64,000 nucleotides of DNA from the NCBI GenBank assembly GCA_021397835.1, contig JAJFZO010000724.1, positions 186,001 to 250,000 on the forward strand, read 5' to 3'. The position numbers and the translations under genes were made by a program. The notes beneath the pieces were generated by a model, which was not told the DNA's origin, ran no database searches, and was given only the letters and a program-made list of their open reading frames with translations. This document shows, piece by piece, positions 49,328-62,198 of the stretch. This DNA comes from Moringa oleifera (lineage: Eukaryota; Streptophyta; Magnoliopsida; Brassicales; Moringaceae). How positions within the stretch are numbered: position 1 is the stretch's first letter; each line of letters opens with the position of its first letter.

Positions 49328-52300
49328 TCACAGACACATACACATACACGAAGAAAAATGGTTAAGGGGTCAGTTTTCGAAACTGAAAACACAGTTTGAG
49401 AACTTTTTAGACAGTATCTTCGATCCGTTAAAGTTTGACTTCTCTTTATTGCATGAACTACGTGCTGCCGACGGAGCATGATGATCTTTTCCATGTGGGA
49501 GTATGAGCTGACAAAGGCAAGAAATCAAGATGAAACCAAAAGATGTGAATTTTCTTGGACATAAAGTTGACAAGAAAATGAAGTAAAGGACAATAACAGG
49601 AAATAGTAGAAAAGGAAGCTTTCTTCAAAATTGAGTAAATTAGTGGACTTTCTTTCATGGGGGGGATTGCCATGAAGAGAAGGAAGGCAGTGTGGGGGCC
49701 TTTGAGGAGCAGCTGTTTTCTAGCATGCCCATTTCTCATGACTGCTCTCTGTTTCATTACCTTTTTTGGCCTAAAAGTTTCTGATTATCTTCTTCTTTCC
49801 GTCTTCTTTATATGAACTTGAGTACTGATAATTGGTATCTATCATTGATTCGTATCTGAGAAATCAAGTTCATATTTTGCAACTTTTGTTTCCGTCATCA
49901 ATTGAATGTCAATGTCGAAAATCACTCTTCACAATTACTAATTATCAACTATTTGTTCCCTCTAATTTAATTATTCCTTATTTTCTCTTAATAATACCTT
50001 AACTTTCATTGGATTCAAGTAACTTAATGGGTACCTATTGGCAAATTAATACACATATATGCATATATATTGATTTAATCTATGCTGAATATTTAAAAAG
50101 ATTATAATACATAATGATTTAATAAAATTAATGATCAATAGTTAAATTTTTTTATTTTTTAAAGATAAATATTATACAAAACCTTAATATTTACTTTATG
50201 TACTATCAATCAAACTCATATGTTTAAAAATTAATAAATCAAACATTGATTTATCAATTTGGATTAATTAAATTAAATTTTATTAAAAAATTTATTTAAA
50301 TTAAAAATTTTATACAACAAATTTTGACTTGAATTTTTTTATAAATATAAATAAATATTCAATTTACTATTAGAAAAAATTTCAATTTTTTTATCCTTTA
50401 TAATTATATTTAGTCCACCTAACCCCAAAAGATTACAAATTAGGTAGATAAAACATCACATTACGGGATAAGATTCCATTTTTGTGATCATTTTGTACAA
50501 TGGAATAGTTGGGGTTAGAACCACAAGAGAGTTGAGAAGAATATATTTTGACAAATGTTCATAAGATATTTCAAAACTTTGGTAAGACAGAGATTTTGTT
50601 GTAATAACTTTGTAGCTCTTTTTCTCATTTCCTTAACACTTTTTAGAGGCCAAGTAATAGAGTTTTCAAATCCTATATATATAGGTAAGGTAAGGTTCAT
50701 ATCATTTCACCCAACAAGAAAATAATTAAGATGTGATCAATAGAGTAATTAACAATAATAACTTTTATTCCTTTTATTTTAATATTATTTACCTTTCATT
50801 TTTCTTTTTTGGGTTCGTTTTTGATTTCAGGAAACTTGTAAAATCAAAGAGTAAAAATATGACATTGGGTCCTTAAATCAATAAATTTGTTTTTTTATTG
50901 AATTCAGATTTTCTTAACATGAGTTGTGCTTTTTTTTTTTTGAAAAGGAAAATAATATATCTGTAAATTACTATGTTAAAATATGAATAAAATGTACTTT
51001 AAATAGTTATCTTTTAAAAAATTATCATATATTATGATTTTTTCAAAGATCAATAGAACTCAAATCCAACAGAAGGTCTTAATCTATTTTTACTCTTGAT
51101 TAAATATTCCATGTGATATGATTTTTAAGAATTGAAAAAAAAGAAAATAATAAAAAAATAGTGGGAAAAATTTGAAGTGAAAAAGACCTATACCAAGAGG
51201 AAGTTGTGTGAAGAGAGGAGTTGATGTACTTGGGTTGTATTGGTGAGAAGGAGTTTGGGAAAAAAACAAAATGGTGAGAGAAGCAGTAGAGGGTCCTGTG
51301 ATGGCTCAACAAATAAAGCAAAGGAGTTGTGTTGCTATTAATTGTTGCATGTGCAAACAATAACTCAAGAATCTTGGTTTGGTCATATTTCTTCCATCAC
51401 AAGCATTCCAACCTTTTGCCTTTTGCTTTCACAACCATAACATTCTTTCATTGTTTTCTTCTTATTTTCTATATATTAAGCCCCCCTCTTAATTTTTTTC
51501 TTATTTTTTGGGGGTTTTCTAATTAATTAAGTTCTCCTCCACACATCTTAATTAGAGTAAAACAAAAAAACAAAAACCCTAATTCCAAAAGATTGAAAAA
51601 TCAATTGTGTTTAACATAAATGTTTAGTGAACACTTTGCATCATATTAGAAAATACAAGTTCTTTTTAATATTGTTCATGATGAGGAAAAAAAACCCAAA
51701 TTTTGTATTTAAGCTCTAATTAATCAAATCAGTAAAAAAAATGAGAATCTTTGTTCTTTTTCATGATTTTTTTTCTTTTTTCTCTTCCGAAATAGTTCAA
51801 GTTAATTAATTAAATTTTAATATCTAAAATCTAGTAAGGTTAATATTAAAAATTATAAATAAATCATATCATGTGCATGATATGATATCTTTTAAATTTT
51901 TTATTAATATGTAACAATTAAACAAAAAATATTTAAAGTAAGTTTTATTATATTAATTTTTTATTAATATAACAAAATATAAAAATGATATTTTTATTTT
52001 AAAAAATCATGAGTAAAAATCTAATCATTAAAAAAATATAGATATTTCTCTTCAATTTAAACAAAATTGCTTTAATTTATCCAAATGCTCATACATATTA
52101 CTAATTCACCATTTATTATTCGATTAAATGCAGACCACAAAATACGCAAAAGAGATGCCTTTAGATTCCCCTTTTTGCATAAATTCCCACCTTGTGACGA
52201 AATGCTTTGTCTATTTCTCTTTGTGAAACACGTTGAGAATTAAGAATGAACTTAATTAGGGTTAGCTGTGCCGTAACTATCGCTACTATTCCCCATTTAT

Positions 52301-53449
52301 GAACCACTACCCTAATGTTGACACAGCATCTTCTTAATTATTATTAATTACAAATATTCATTCAGCAAATTAATTCTCCAAAAATCATCAAATTAATTAG
52401 ATCACATAATACCCGTCCCAAACAACTTACCATTAGTACCTTATAGCTCATGGCACAGCTAGGGTTAGGGTTTATTAGCCATTTAAGCAGGTACTAAGAA
52501 CCTTAATTTGATAGACCTATATATATGTGTATATACCTATGCAAATTAATCGAAGGGGGATAGATGGAAAGACAGAATCTCTTTCGGAATCAAACCAATT
52601 TAAGATGAAAGCTATGATTTTAGCTATAATTTAGTTATCGAGCATGAGAGAAAACGAGAGAATTTGGAATAAATTTGACCTCTATTTGGTGGCATTTACT
52701 ATTTACTAGCCAAATCCAAGAGCCTTCTTGATGGAATGGTGACCCCATAAAAGTATGCCATATTAATTTAATTCTTGTGGAATTTGACGTTAATGTATAT
52801 AGCTAGAGCCATACTACATTAATATAAGAGAGCATTGAATGTGATCATCGATCAAAGTGTTTAATTATGCTATTTAAAGGGTGTATATCAAAGAATTTCG
52901 AGATGAAGAGTTTCTTGTATTTCATTTGGAATTCGTGGATCAACCTTATTTGTTGACTTAAATTGTGTTAAATTTTTAAATAAATTATTATGCATGAATG
53001 ATAATTTAATGAAATAAATGATGATTTTTTTTTTAATTTTTAAGATAATTTGTGTTGAGTTTTAAAAAATTTATGAAATACAATAATTTAATAAAATGAA
53101 TGGTTAGATTTTTTATTTTTAATTTTCAAGATATAGAGTTTCTTATATTTCATTATCATGAAAATTAGTAGATAATATCTGCTGATCTGAATTGTACCGA
53201 GTTGTTTAAAGAGATCATAACATTAGTAATTTAATGAAATAAATGTTAAATTTTTTTATCATTTTTAATTTTTTATATTAATATAGCAAATTATGATAAT
53301 ATTTTTTTTAATCTAAGAAAGAGTTCTTAACCTTTAATGTTAACCATAATTATTGTACTAGCTAATTATATTAATAGTACATAAATATTCAGTGTAAATG
53401 TAACAAACCCTTATCTTGGAATAAATGAAAATTCATAATATAATGTTTT

Positions 53450-53451
<2 letters not shown>

Positions 53452-53482
<31 letters not shown>
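53452..53482. repeat. (AT)n microsatellite
   Basis: About 15 AT units, continued after ACATA by another short run to 53493. Confidence 0.95.
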
Positions 53483-53488
<6 letters not shown>

Positions 53489-54868
53489 TATATGGGGTAC
53501 ATTGTAACTAATAAATGTGAATGCTTGTACATGTCTTGCTTACTATGATGATTTATGACTTTATTCCTTAGCTCTTATTGGGGTAATCACTTTCCTCATC
53601 TTCATGAGGTAGGCCTATATGTGAATTAATTGACTTTTAAAATAAAAAAGTTAAAGACATTTCCATATAGTAAAACATCCTTTGCCCCGCTCCCTGCATG
53701 TTAATTATTCCTCCGACATTTAATTTACTGCTTAATCCGGCAAGATTAATTATCATTTCCACATTTAGTAATTCTTAATCGATCAAATTAATTATGATCA
53801 ATTAAAATTTCTTATTTATTTAAATATAAAATTATCTTAAAAAAACTGTGTGATCGATCTGATTAATTAATGATATATATATAGCTGAAATAATCCAAAA
53901 TCAAATTAATCTTCAAGACGTCACCCTAATAAGTAAGTTCTTCCAGCTTAGATTATTGTCTTTTTTAACATATATATAGAAATATATGATTAATTGTATA
54001 AATTAAAAATAATCTGATTTTCTTTTGGTTGCATTTGTTAAATTATGGCATCAAAAGCTAATTGATTTCATCATCTTTTTTAGATTATTTTGTTTTTTTC
54101 TTATTGGAGAGTTGGCCATTTTTGTCCACATTGATACGACTTATGAGGGTCCAATGTATCAAAATTGGCACAAATTTGAAATGTTCCGAGATTTTAATGT
54201 CTTAATTTTGTGGCCCGAGTGTAAGATATATATATAATTTTTAATTTTTGCTGTCTCCCGTTGCTTAGTTAGATGGCAATCGATCCATGATAGGCTTTAT
54301 GTAAATCATTTTAAAGACTTTTACATTTCTAGCACACAATAATTGTGCACACACTTAAAGTTAATTAACTTTACTGTTAATCAGCAAATAGTTATAGCGC
54401 AGCCCAAATTAATTAGAATTTGGAAAAATAAAATAAAACTAAAAAAATTATTGACCAGATCTAGTAAGTTTCTAGAAGGTTTTCCCGTTAATTTTAACGG
54501 AAATAGTGTTATTTAATTCGTGTTTTTTCTGAATATTGTTTGGTATGAAGTTTTTATTTGTAAGGTTCAATTCATTTTTTGAAATTACTTTTCATGATTT
54601 TTAGAATATATTTATAAAAATAAAAAATTAAAATTTTAAATATGGATTAGTTAAATGATTTTTCAAGTCATATAAAATTTAAATATTCTAAAATATTTAT
54701 ATAAATAGTGGACCCATTGCAGAAGGAAAAAAATAAAAATGAGAATAAAAAGGTAAAAAACATAAATAAAAGAAGGGGTTAAGGCATGCAACTCATTGAA
54801 ATTGGGGGCCGGTCACACAGTTGTAAAAGGAAAGAGAAGAATATTGTAGGAAACAATAAGTCCAAAGA

Positions 54869-54934
54869 GTGGGACCCGTGACTTAAGTGGGACCTACAAG
54901 AACTGTTTGAATGACACGTGCACACGGTGGGGCC
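54869..54934. promoter_or_regulatory. Cluster of three TCP-type sites upstream of the MYB gene
   Basis: GTGGGACC at 54869-54876, GTGGGACC at 54887-54894 and GTGGGGCC at 54927-54934 all match GTGGGNCC, the reverse complement of the class I TCP core GGNCCCAC. A G-box-like ACACGTGC lies between the second and third. The cluster is just upstream of the TATA candidate TATAA at 54966. Confidence 0.5.
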
Positions 54935-55020
54935 CATGCCCTGAATGAACAAAGAAGGATCCCATTATAAGCCATACAGCTCTCACAGGGAGAAACTGCA
55001 GCTTTTAACCTTTTGCCCAC

Positions 55021-55036
55021 AAACCCTAACTGGGCC
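55021..55036 (+). promoter_or_regulatory. Telo-box plus site II pair in the MYB leader
   Basis: AAACCCTAA at 55021-55029 is followed at 55031 by TGGGCC, the site II core. This pairing is known mainly from growth-related and ribosomal-protein genes, so it is unusual for a wall-specific MYB. Confidence 0.45.
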
Positions 55037-55137
55037 ACCATCGTACTGCTCCCAACATTAAATTCGTAGCTTCACTGTACTCTCAGTTTCTTCTATCATC
55101 TTTCTTTCTCTCTCTATTTTTTTTTTGAAATTAGTGA

Positions 55138-55314
55138 ATGATCAGTTGGCAAGAGAGAGTGATCTTAGCTAATTTTCTGTGTTTATATACTTTGTCTGTT
55201 TTGATTCTCTCCCTCTCTCTTTTTTTTTTTTTTCAGTTTTGTTTAAAACAATTCCCAGTACTGATCTTGTTCTCTGTCATAGACTGCAAGACTGCCTTGA
55301 GAGAGAGAGAGTGA
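55138..55314 (+). other. Upstream ORF in the MYB 5' leader
   Basis: ATG at 55138 opens a 58-codon ORF (MISWQERVILANFL) that ends TGA at 55312-55314, three bases before the main ATG. It is in the same register as the main frame but ends before it. A T-run followed by CAG at 55222-55236 could be a leader-intron acceptor that removes the uORF start. Confidence 0.4.
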
Positions 55315-55317
55315 GAG

Positions 55318-56715
55318 ATGGGACATCACTCGTGCTGTAACAAACAAAAGGTCAAGAGAGGGTTATGGTCACCAGAGGAAGATGAGAAGCTCATCAACTA
55401 CATTTCTACCAACGGCCATGGTTGCTGGAGCTCAGTTCCAAAACTTGCAGGCATGTACCCTCTCGCTCTCGTTCTATGAATTGTTTCTTGCTTGATCACC
55501 TCCTTGCTCTTTTATCTCATCTTTGCTGATTATCCTGGTTGGAGAAGTTGTTTTCTGCTCTAAATCTCTCTCTGAATGGTGTCCTGGTTGATGATGACCA
55601 CCTCGTTTTTGTCGAATCTTTGATGATTTTCCTGCTTAGAAAAACTCTATGCTGTAAAAACTCCATGAAAGGAACCCAAATATTTGATATTTTCTTCTTC
55701 TTCTTTTTTGTGTCTTTTCTCTCTTATATATGATGCAGGGCTGCAGAGATGTGGCAAGAGTTGCAGGCTAAGGTGGATCAATTATCTGAGGCCTGACCTG
55801 AAGCGTGGGAGTTTCTCCCCACAAGAAGCTGCCCTTATCATTGAGCTCCATAGCATTCTTGGCAACAGGTACCTCCCTGTTCATACAATCTTGATCGCAA
55901 CTATTATTATTAATTTAGATATATATGTAATGGAACATGCGATGGACAGATGGGCTCAGATAGCTAAGCACCTACCAGGAAGAACAGATAATGAAGTGAA
56001 GAATTTTTGGAACTCAAGCATAAAGAAGAAGCTAATAGCTCATGATGTTTCTGCTTTGACCAACTTCAGTGATGTGCACGACCATAGTGGTGCTGAGGAA
56101 GATTTCTTCTCTTTCAATGGAAACCCTAGTTTGATCCTCAGTGCTCAACAGGACCAGCTCTATCTTCCCCCACCACCACAACTGCTCCAAAGCTTTGGTC
56201 ATGGAGATTTCTGGTTAAACCAAACAAACTGCAATGTCGACAATTTGGTGCACCCTGGTCCACCACATTCAAATTCATCTTGCTATGAATTACCCACGTG
56301 GCCATTGCCTGGTTATCTCCCTGAACAAGTTAATCTGAGTGGTTTCCAAGAAAATCAGATTCTCAGCAACGAAGCAGCAGTTCAACCTTACGTTGATGAT
56401 AAGCTTGGCGATCCAGGTATCTCGCTACGGCCTTGTGAGAACGCATTAATGGTGACTGCAATGCCCAAACTCTGTGAAATCCTTGAAGGGAACATATGCA
56501 GCATGTCATCTTCTGCTTCAGTGGAGGATGACCGAGCTGGTAGACTCTCATGTTTTCCATCACGTGATCATGCGAATCAAGTGGGGTACATCAACACCAT
56601 GATCATGTCACCTCTGCCGCCATCATCTTCATCATCAACACTATCGGCATTATCAAGCAGCCAGCAGTATGGTATGAACCCTAATAATGTTCCTACAAGC
56701 ACCTGGGAAGCTTAG
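55318..56715 (+). CDS. MYB103: R2R3-MYB transcription factor, MYB103-like
   Basis: Three exons, 55318-55450, 55739-55868 and 55950-56715, encode 342 residues. The start [20 protein letters not shown] and both MYB repeats are intact: R2 to [15 protein letters not shown] and R3 from [13 protein letters not shown] to [20 protein letters not shown] follows. The DNA-binding region matches the Arabidopsis MYB103 type nearly residue for residue, as I recall it; MYB26/50/61 relatives differ more in R3. MYB103 is a nuclear regulator of secondary-wall formation, including syringyl lignin genes. The C-terminal part is Ser/Pro/Asn-rich and less conserved. Intron 1 has a GC donor (CAG|GCATGT) and a normal AG acceptor. 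No GT donor restores the frame. Intron 2 is 81 nt and free of stops. Confidence 0.92.
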
Positions 56716-59057
56716 AGAGATATATGATACCGGAATTGTTAGGATGTAGTAATTTGGGTACATGTATAAGATAGAGAGTGCAATATTTATTACTTGAAAG
56801 ATGCATGAGACGGTGATTGCAGCCCTGTCTGGGAAAACCTAAACGTTGCTAGTTCAGGCTCTTGAGTGAGCAATACTTTCTGATGCTCCATTATTAATTA
56901 GTTGCAGGCTTCTTCCACATGTTCCTCATCACCTTCATTTATCTGTGTACCACTTCAGTATTTCTCTCTACTAAGTAATTGTTGCTTATTCTCCCTCTCT
57001 CTCTTGAATATACATGTACATCTACATGCAAGATTCATTGAAGAGATAAAAGAGAGATAATGTGAAGAGAAATAAAGAGTTGAAAGATATTTTTATACTC
57101 TACAATGTTAATGTGAAAATAGAAAAATAAATATAAAAAAATATAACCATTAATTTTATTATAAATTATCACATATTACAATTTTTTTCAATATTCAATA
57201 CTATTTCATTACAAATTTTTTTACTATTAAAAAATATTTTTCTTTCACGGTTGGATTCTAAAATTGTGAAGAGAGATAATGCGAAAAAAGAAAAGTGTAT
57301 TTTATTCATCCTTATTAAACTGTAAAGAAAAAGTATATTTTCCAGTTTACTAAAGTCTTTCTGCAGCCTAAAATTTCAATCCGCAACATGTAGTTTTGTT
57401 TATATCATTTTTTCACAATTTTTTGAAAAACTTTTCATGAAAAAATATATATTTTTTAAGAAATTTCTTCATAGTTCTTCACAAACTATGAATTTTTTTT
57501 GTCCCGAGTGTTTTGTGATTTTTTCGAAAACAGCAAAAGTGTTTTATTTCTTTATTATCATTAGACATATGTAAATAAAAAGAATTTTCTCTATGGTCCA
57601 AAACTGTGAACTATTATTATATGGGTTAACTAATTTATTTATTTATCCTATGGTTTGGTGTGAGCTACGTCATGCTTGCGTCATATTTATGTTTACAGGA
57701 AGGAACATTGTATCTTTAGTACTGAAGACTGATCAATTTCATGTCTTAATCTCTGAAGCTTAGTTGATGTCAGTTAAATTCTTTGACATCTAAAGCTTTG
57801 TCAACGCAAATAGTGTTTCTTCCTTAATAATACAGCAACAGGTCATTAATGCACGATAATGATCAATACATAAAAGGCTTGGTCTTGATTCAGACAGCAC
57901 AAAGATCACCACTCGCTGTAAGGAATTCCATCTGTCAATGCTGAGACAGTTGATTTCACAGCCATTCCGTCTGTCAATGTTGAGACAGTTGATTTTATCA
58001 GTTGGCTACCTGTGGTTGCAATGGAGAGTATAATCTTTAATCTTCCACTGTAATAAAGTCATGCAGTCGGCAGAGTCTTAGAGAATGATCTTAATAATAA
58101 TTAAACTTCTTAATTATTATTTTGAACTCAGCTTTCACTTGTTTATCTCCTTTTGAAGTACCCTGACCAATTAATTTCATCCTCAGATCTGAAGGTTAAT
58201 ATTTTCTTCAAGATTCCTAGACATAATTTCCATATGCATGTTCCATTTAATTTACACGGCCAAAATCTATAACTAATTAATTTGTTAGAAGGCTCATTGC
58301 AAATATTAAAAGAAAATCAACCTCAAAGCAAATGTGAAAACATTCAGACATTTGAAGACAGGATCAACAGAGAAGCTGACTTCCTACATTCAAGCCAAAG
58401 TCCTAAAGCATTAAATGTCGTGTCTCACTCAATCGACCCTAAGCTAACCTATATTACCTATTATGCCCAAAGGAGAAATTGAGCCACTCAGGCAAGAGAA
58501 TGTTTACTATCTGTTTGTGAACAAATGAATTCTATAGGTTCATCGAATTTTATTGACAAATAAATAAAAAATAGAGAAATATTATAGTTTACCAAGTTGC
58601 TGACACAGTTTCAATTGAAGCAATTAGGCTCCAGAGCCATTGATCAAGAAAGAGTTGTACTACGTGCCTATTGTCCCTTTATCCTAAGCAGATTGTAAAC
58701 ACGGATTCAACAAATAAGGATCTCCATTCTAGACAAATTTCTTTTTATTGCTCTTCAGATGTCTATAGAAGGAAATCAAATAAGGTAACTACATTTAACT
58801 GAAACTGCAAGCATTTCCAAAAAAATTCCTGACCAATAGGAGATTCTCTCAAACACAGGATTGTTACTGCATAATCTGAAAGTGAACATACCAAAGACAA
58901 AGAAACCAGTCATTTTAACAGCATTCAGATTCCTGCACAGCACCATAGGGGTCAGCAAAACCACCACAACAGAGCGAAGCCGCTCTTCATTTCCCCAGTT
59001 GAATCGAGGCAACTTCTAGACTCATTTTTGCTCTAAGTCAAGCCAGATACATGGATG
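56716..59057. other. MYB 3' flank and intergenic DNA
   Basis: The MYB 3' UTR comes first, then AT-rich DNA. A tandem duplication lies at 57925-57996. From about 58.6 kb on, the sequence is the 3' flank of the bL34m gene on the other strand. No further gene was supported. Confidence 0.6.
57925..57996. repeat. Tandem 39-bp repeat with internal inverted arms
   Basis: Two copies, starting at 57925 and 57964, share about 32 bases with only two differences. Each contains CTGTC and GACAG, which are reverse complements around an 8-nt loop, so each copy can form a small hairpin. Confidence 0.85.
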
Positions 59058-62000
59058 CTAAGCTGTAATTCTTGAACGTCCTTTTGCTATCCTTCTAGCA
59101 ATGACTTTTCGCCCACCCTTGGTCGCCTTGCTGCTCATATGGAGAAATGCATTAATCATAACATCTACACAGTATTACCAGGTTTTAAACAAAACCCAGC
59201 AGAGAATATCAGGGGAGAAGAGGAAGTAAAAGAAAGAAAATCATTTGAACATGCGCAGAGATATGCATGTAATTGGGTCAGCTATCAGACAACCACCCCA
59301 AACAAAGGCCCAACTGAAAGGGATACCTGTGCTCCAGTTAGCTGACATATCAACTTACTGATATCACACTAATCTGACCCACCACAGAATAGAAGCACCC
59401 AAAGTCCAGGGAATAAAAGATTCAAAAAGAGACCCATACCGAGCAAAGAATCCATGATTCCTCTTGCGCCTGATGGTGCTAGGTTGGAATGTCCTCTTGG
59501 GAAATAAGAGCATCGGCTCACTTGATGAATCACCTGCAGAGCCGAACAGATGCTAGTCAGGTACAAAAGGAAACAAAGTAAACAGCATTAACAAATCAGT
59601 ACCGATCAGACCCACACAACCTCTACCAAAAGTTTACAAAGACATCCTTAGCAGCCAGTAAGATTCTTTGATACCAGGCCTCCAACAGATATCAATGGCA
59701 GCAGACGGGGCCATAATTTTAATAGACACGAACAATGGAGATAAACACAGTTATTCATGTTCTACTCAAGCTGATTGGTCCAATCGACAGCATGCTCAAA
59801 CTTTTAGCTGAGTTTAGCTGTTCAACCAATGCCATACTCAGCACCCTCAACATAGTTACCAGGATGCTTATACCAACCCCCATTGGGACAACAATTTACA
59901 TTCCTATGCTCAATCTGAGTAGTTTGTTCGTCTTTTTAAAACTTACTGACTTTATTGGTTGCCTTACTATGCATAAAACCTATTTATACATGTATTTGCA
60001 CACGTAGCAATTAAGTCTACACATATCATACCATGTACCTGGTGATTAACAAACCACCATACTGGTACCCAGCACCATGTACAGTGTTCTTTGGTATCTA
60101 TTCCCCCAACCAAACATGAAAGTGAATGCTATTGCAGTTGTGCTCATGGTTTTTGCTAAAAGACGAAATGAGGGCTTAGCAGGAGCAAGCCATCTTTGTT
60201 TGAACCTAAAAGAAGAAAGTTATTCTCGATTCTCGATATATCAACTAAGTTCTGTAATGCTAAAGAGTAAGCGGAACTTAAAACCAAAAATTATTAAAAA
60301 AGAAAACTTGAAGTTTCTAAACATTTTAGAAATTAAAAAGACAATATAATTGAAAAGAAAACAACAATAACATCCAAAATGAAATCAGCTTTATGCACTT
60401 TAAGGATTCTGCATACTTATGGATGATCATCTCTTCATGCATAGTGAATGAATCCATTACAAAAGAGGCATGGCAAGAAGATCTTAACAGAGAAACACAG
60501 AAAAAAAAAATTTAAACAGATAACATGTGTTGAGAACAAATAAAAGACAGAATCATCACGAGTAAACACAATAACAGAAAGAGTCCATTACAATAGGATT
60601 TCATCATTTTTTTGAGCAGGAACAAAAAAAATAATAGAATTTCATCGTTAAAAATTCCATATGAGATACACCCTGTTTCTGCAAACCACTGGATGTTCTC
60701 TACAGTTACAACCTTAGAACAACACTAAGAGCTAAAAGTACAAAAGTATATGCCCGAAGATTAAGAGAAAAACTCTCATGAACTCTATTCATATCATGTT
60801 TTCCTTAGAAAAAACTTCATTTACAAAGAAACTGCATTAGTAAATGAAATGGAAGGGATACAAACCCTCCTACTTCACTCTATCAAATTTTCTAAACCCC
60901 GACCAGTGCAGTGTTTGGAACAAAATTCCAAATCATTTTCTTTGCTATTCTATGCATGAATCACAGGAAGTACCATCTCCTTAAATTTATAATCATGATT
61001 GAGAAGCTGAAGCATACGTAAAGGTTAAGTAAAAGAAAGGCTAATAAAAAGAAACCTACTGCATCTCCAAACAAAATACCATACATAGAACCATTGTTTG
61101 CAGTGAAAATTACCTAAAAAGCTAATAAAACCATGGGAGGTCCAGCATCAAGGATGCTGTAGCACACATATAAGGATGATATAATTTGAAGGAATTGAAG
61201 CCAAGTATAACACTTTCAACACTAAAATCGCATAGCAATTCCTTAAAGCCATTTTATTTTAAGCCTTTTGATTTTGACAGAATTCCAGTAATTTCTAGTT
61301 GATGGATTTAATTCTCCAAGTTCTTCCATTTCCACTCACTTTCCCATGAAACAAACAAAAAGAACAAATCTAATTCTCCAAGTAACTCATTAGAGGAGTA
61401 ATTGATATATTTGCAGTATTACCGAAGACCAGACCCAAAACTCCCAAAAAAAACATAATCACTATATCACCCAAATTTTCTTGGCAATTTTACAGCACGA
61501 ATTTGAAGTTTGTAACAAGCCATAGAAACAAAAACATGCACATTTGCACATACAGAACAAAAATTTGACATTTCAACTAATTCCTCAATTACATCTAAAC
61601 AAACAGAAATACAAGCTAATATGAAATGCCAAAAACAAAAGACAAGGATAAATGTGCACAGTAGTTAAATTAACAGCCTTTCTAAATATTATAAGGGTAC
61701 CTATGCGTAAATTAACATATACACATGGAAATAACCATAAAACAATCGTGATACATATACATATACATACAGAGAGAGAGAGTGTGTGTATACCATCGGG
61801 CAAGAAGAATGGGAGAGAAGGGAGACCAGAGGGATAAAGGAATCCTTGAGAGGAGAGTTTAGAGAGGGAATCAGCGTCGCTTGGGTGCAAATAGAGAGAG
61901 GCGGCGTGGCTTTGATGCAAATGGAGGGAGGCCTGGAGCTTGGAAAGAGAAGGGAATAGCTGCGGAGTGATCTCGAAGCCTTGAGATACTACGCGCTGAT

Positions 62001-62088
62001 TCGGTTTTGGAGTCTGGTGAAGAAGCGGGTTACATGACACCCGGTTCAGCAGCGAAGCTCCGGCTCTTATCAGGTTTCTGGTCGCCAT
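59058..62088 (-). CDS. Mitochondrial ribosomal protein bL34m
   Basis: Three exons, 61794-62088, 59440-59533 and 59058-59130, join in frame to give 153 residues. The C-terminal 45 or so residues are the ribosomal L34 core: KRTFQPSTIRRKRNHGFFAR, split by an intron, then KATKGGRKVIARRIAKGRSR and ITA. L34 is a small rRNA-binding protein of the large subunit. The N-terminal half starts MATRNLIRAGASLLNRV, rich in Arg, Ser and Leu and poor in acidic residues, as expected for a mitochondrial presequence. A plastid location is less likely. The first intron is about 2.3 kb. Site II elements upstream suit a ribosomal protein gene. Confidence 0.93.
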
Positions 62089-62198
62089 TTTGTTTGAGAA
62101 GAACTCGGGCTGCTCTTAACAGGAAGAATTCGCACTGCTGTTGTTAAAGGGGAAGAAGGAAGTAAAAGGAGGGGGAAGAGGATAATCGGGCTTCACCC

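Larger units (their letters stand above)
48591..55137. other. IQD 3' UTR and a long AT-rich intergenic stretch
   Basis: The IQD 3' UTR fills the first part. From about 49.8 to 54.8 kb the sequence is AT-rich with oligo-T/A runs and (AT)n microsatellites at 49289-49322 and 53452-53482. ORFs here are short and low-complexity. The last 300 bp is the MYB promoter. Confidence 0.65.

Noticed and set aside
58776..59012. 78-codon minus-strand ORF just after bL34m
   Set aside because: It lies in the expected bL34m 3' UTR and shows no domain or conserved pattern.
60077..60349. 90-codon plus-strand ORF
   Set aside because: It lies inside the long bL34m intron, ends in Lys/Asn-rich noise and has no domain.
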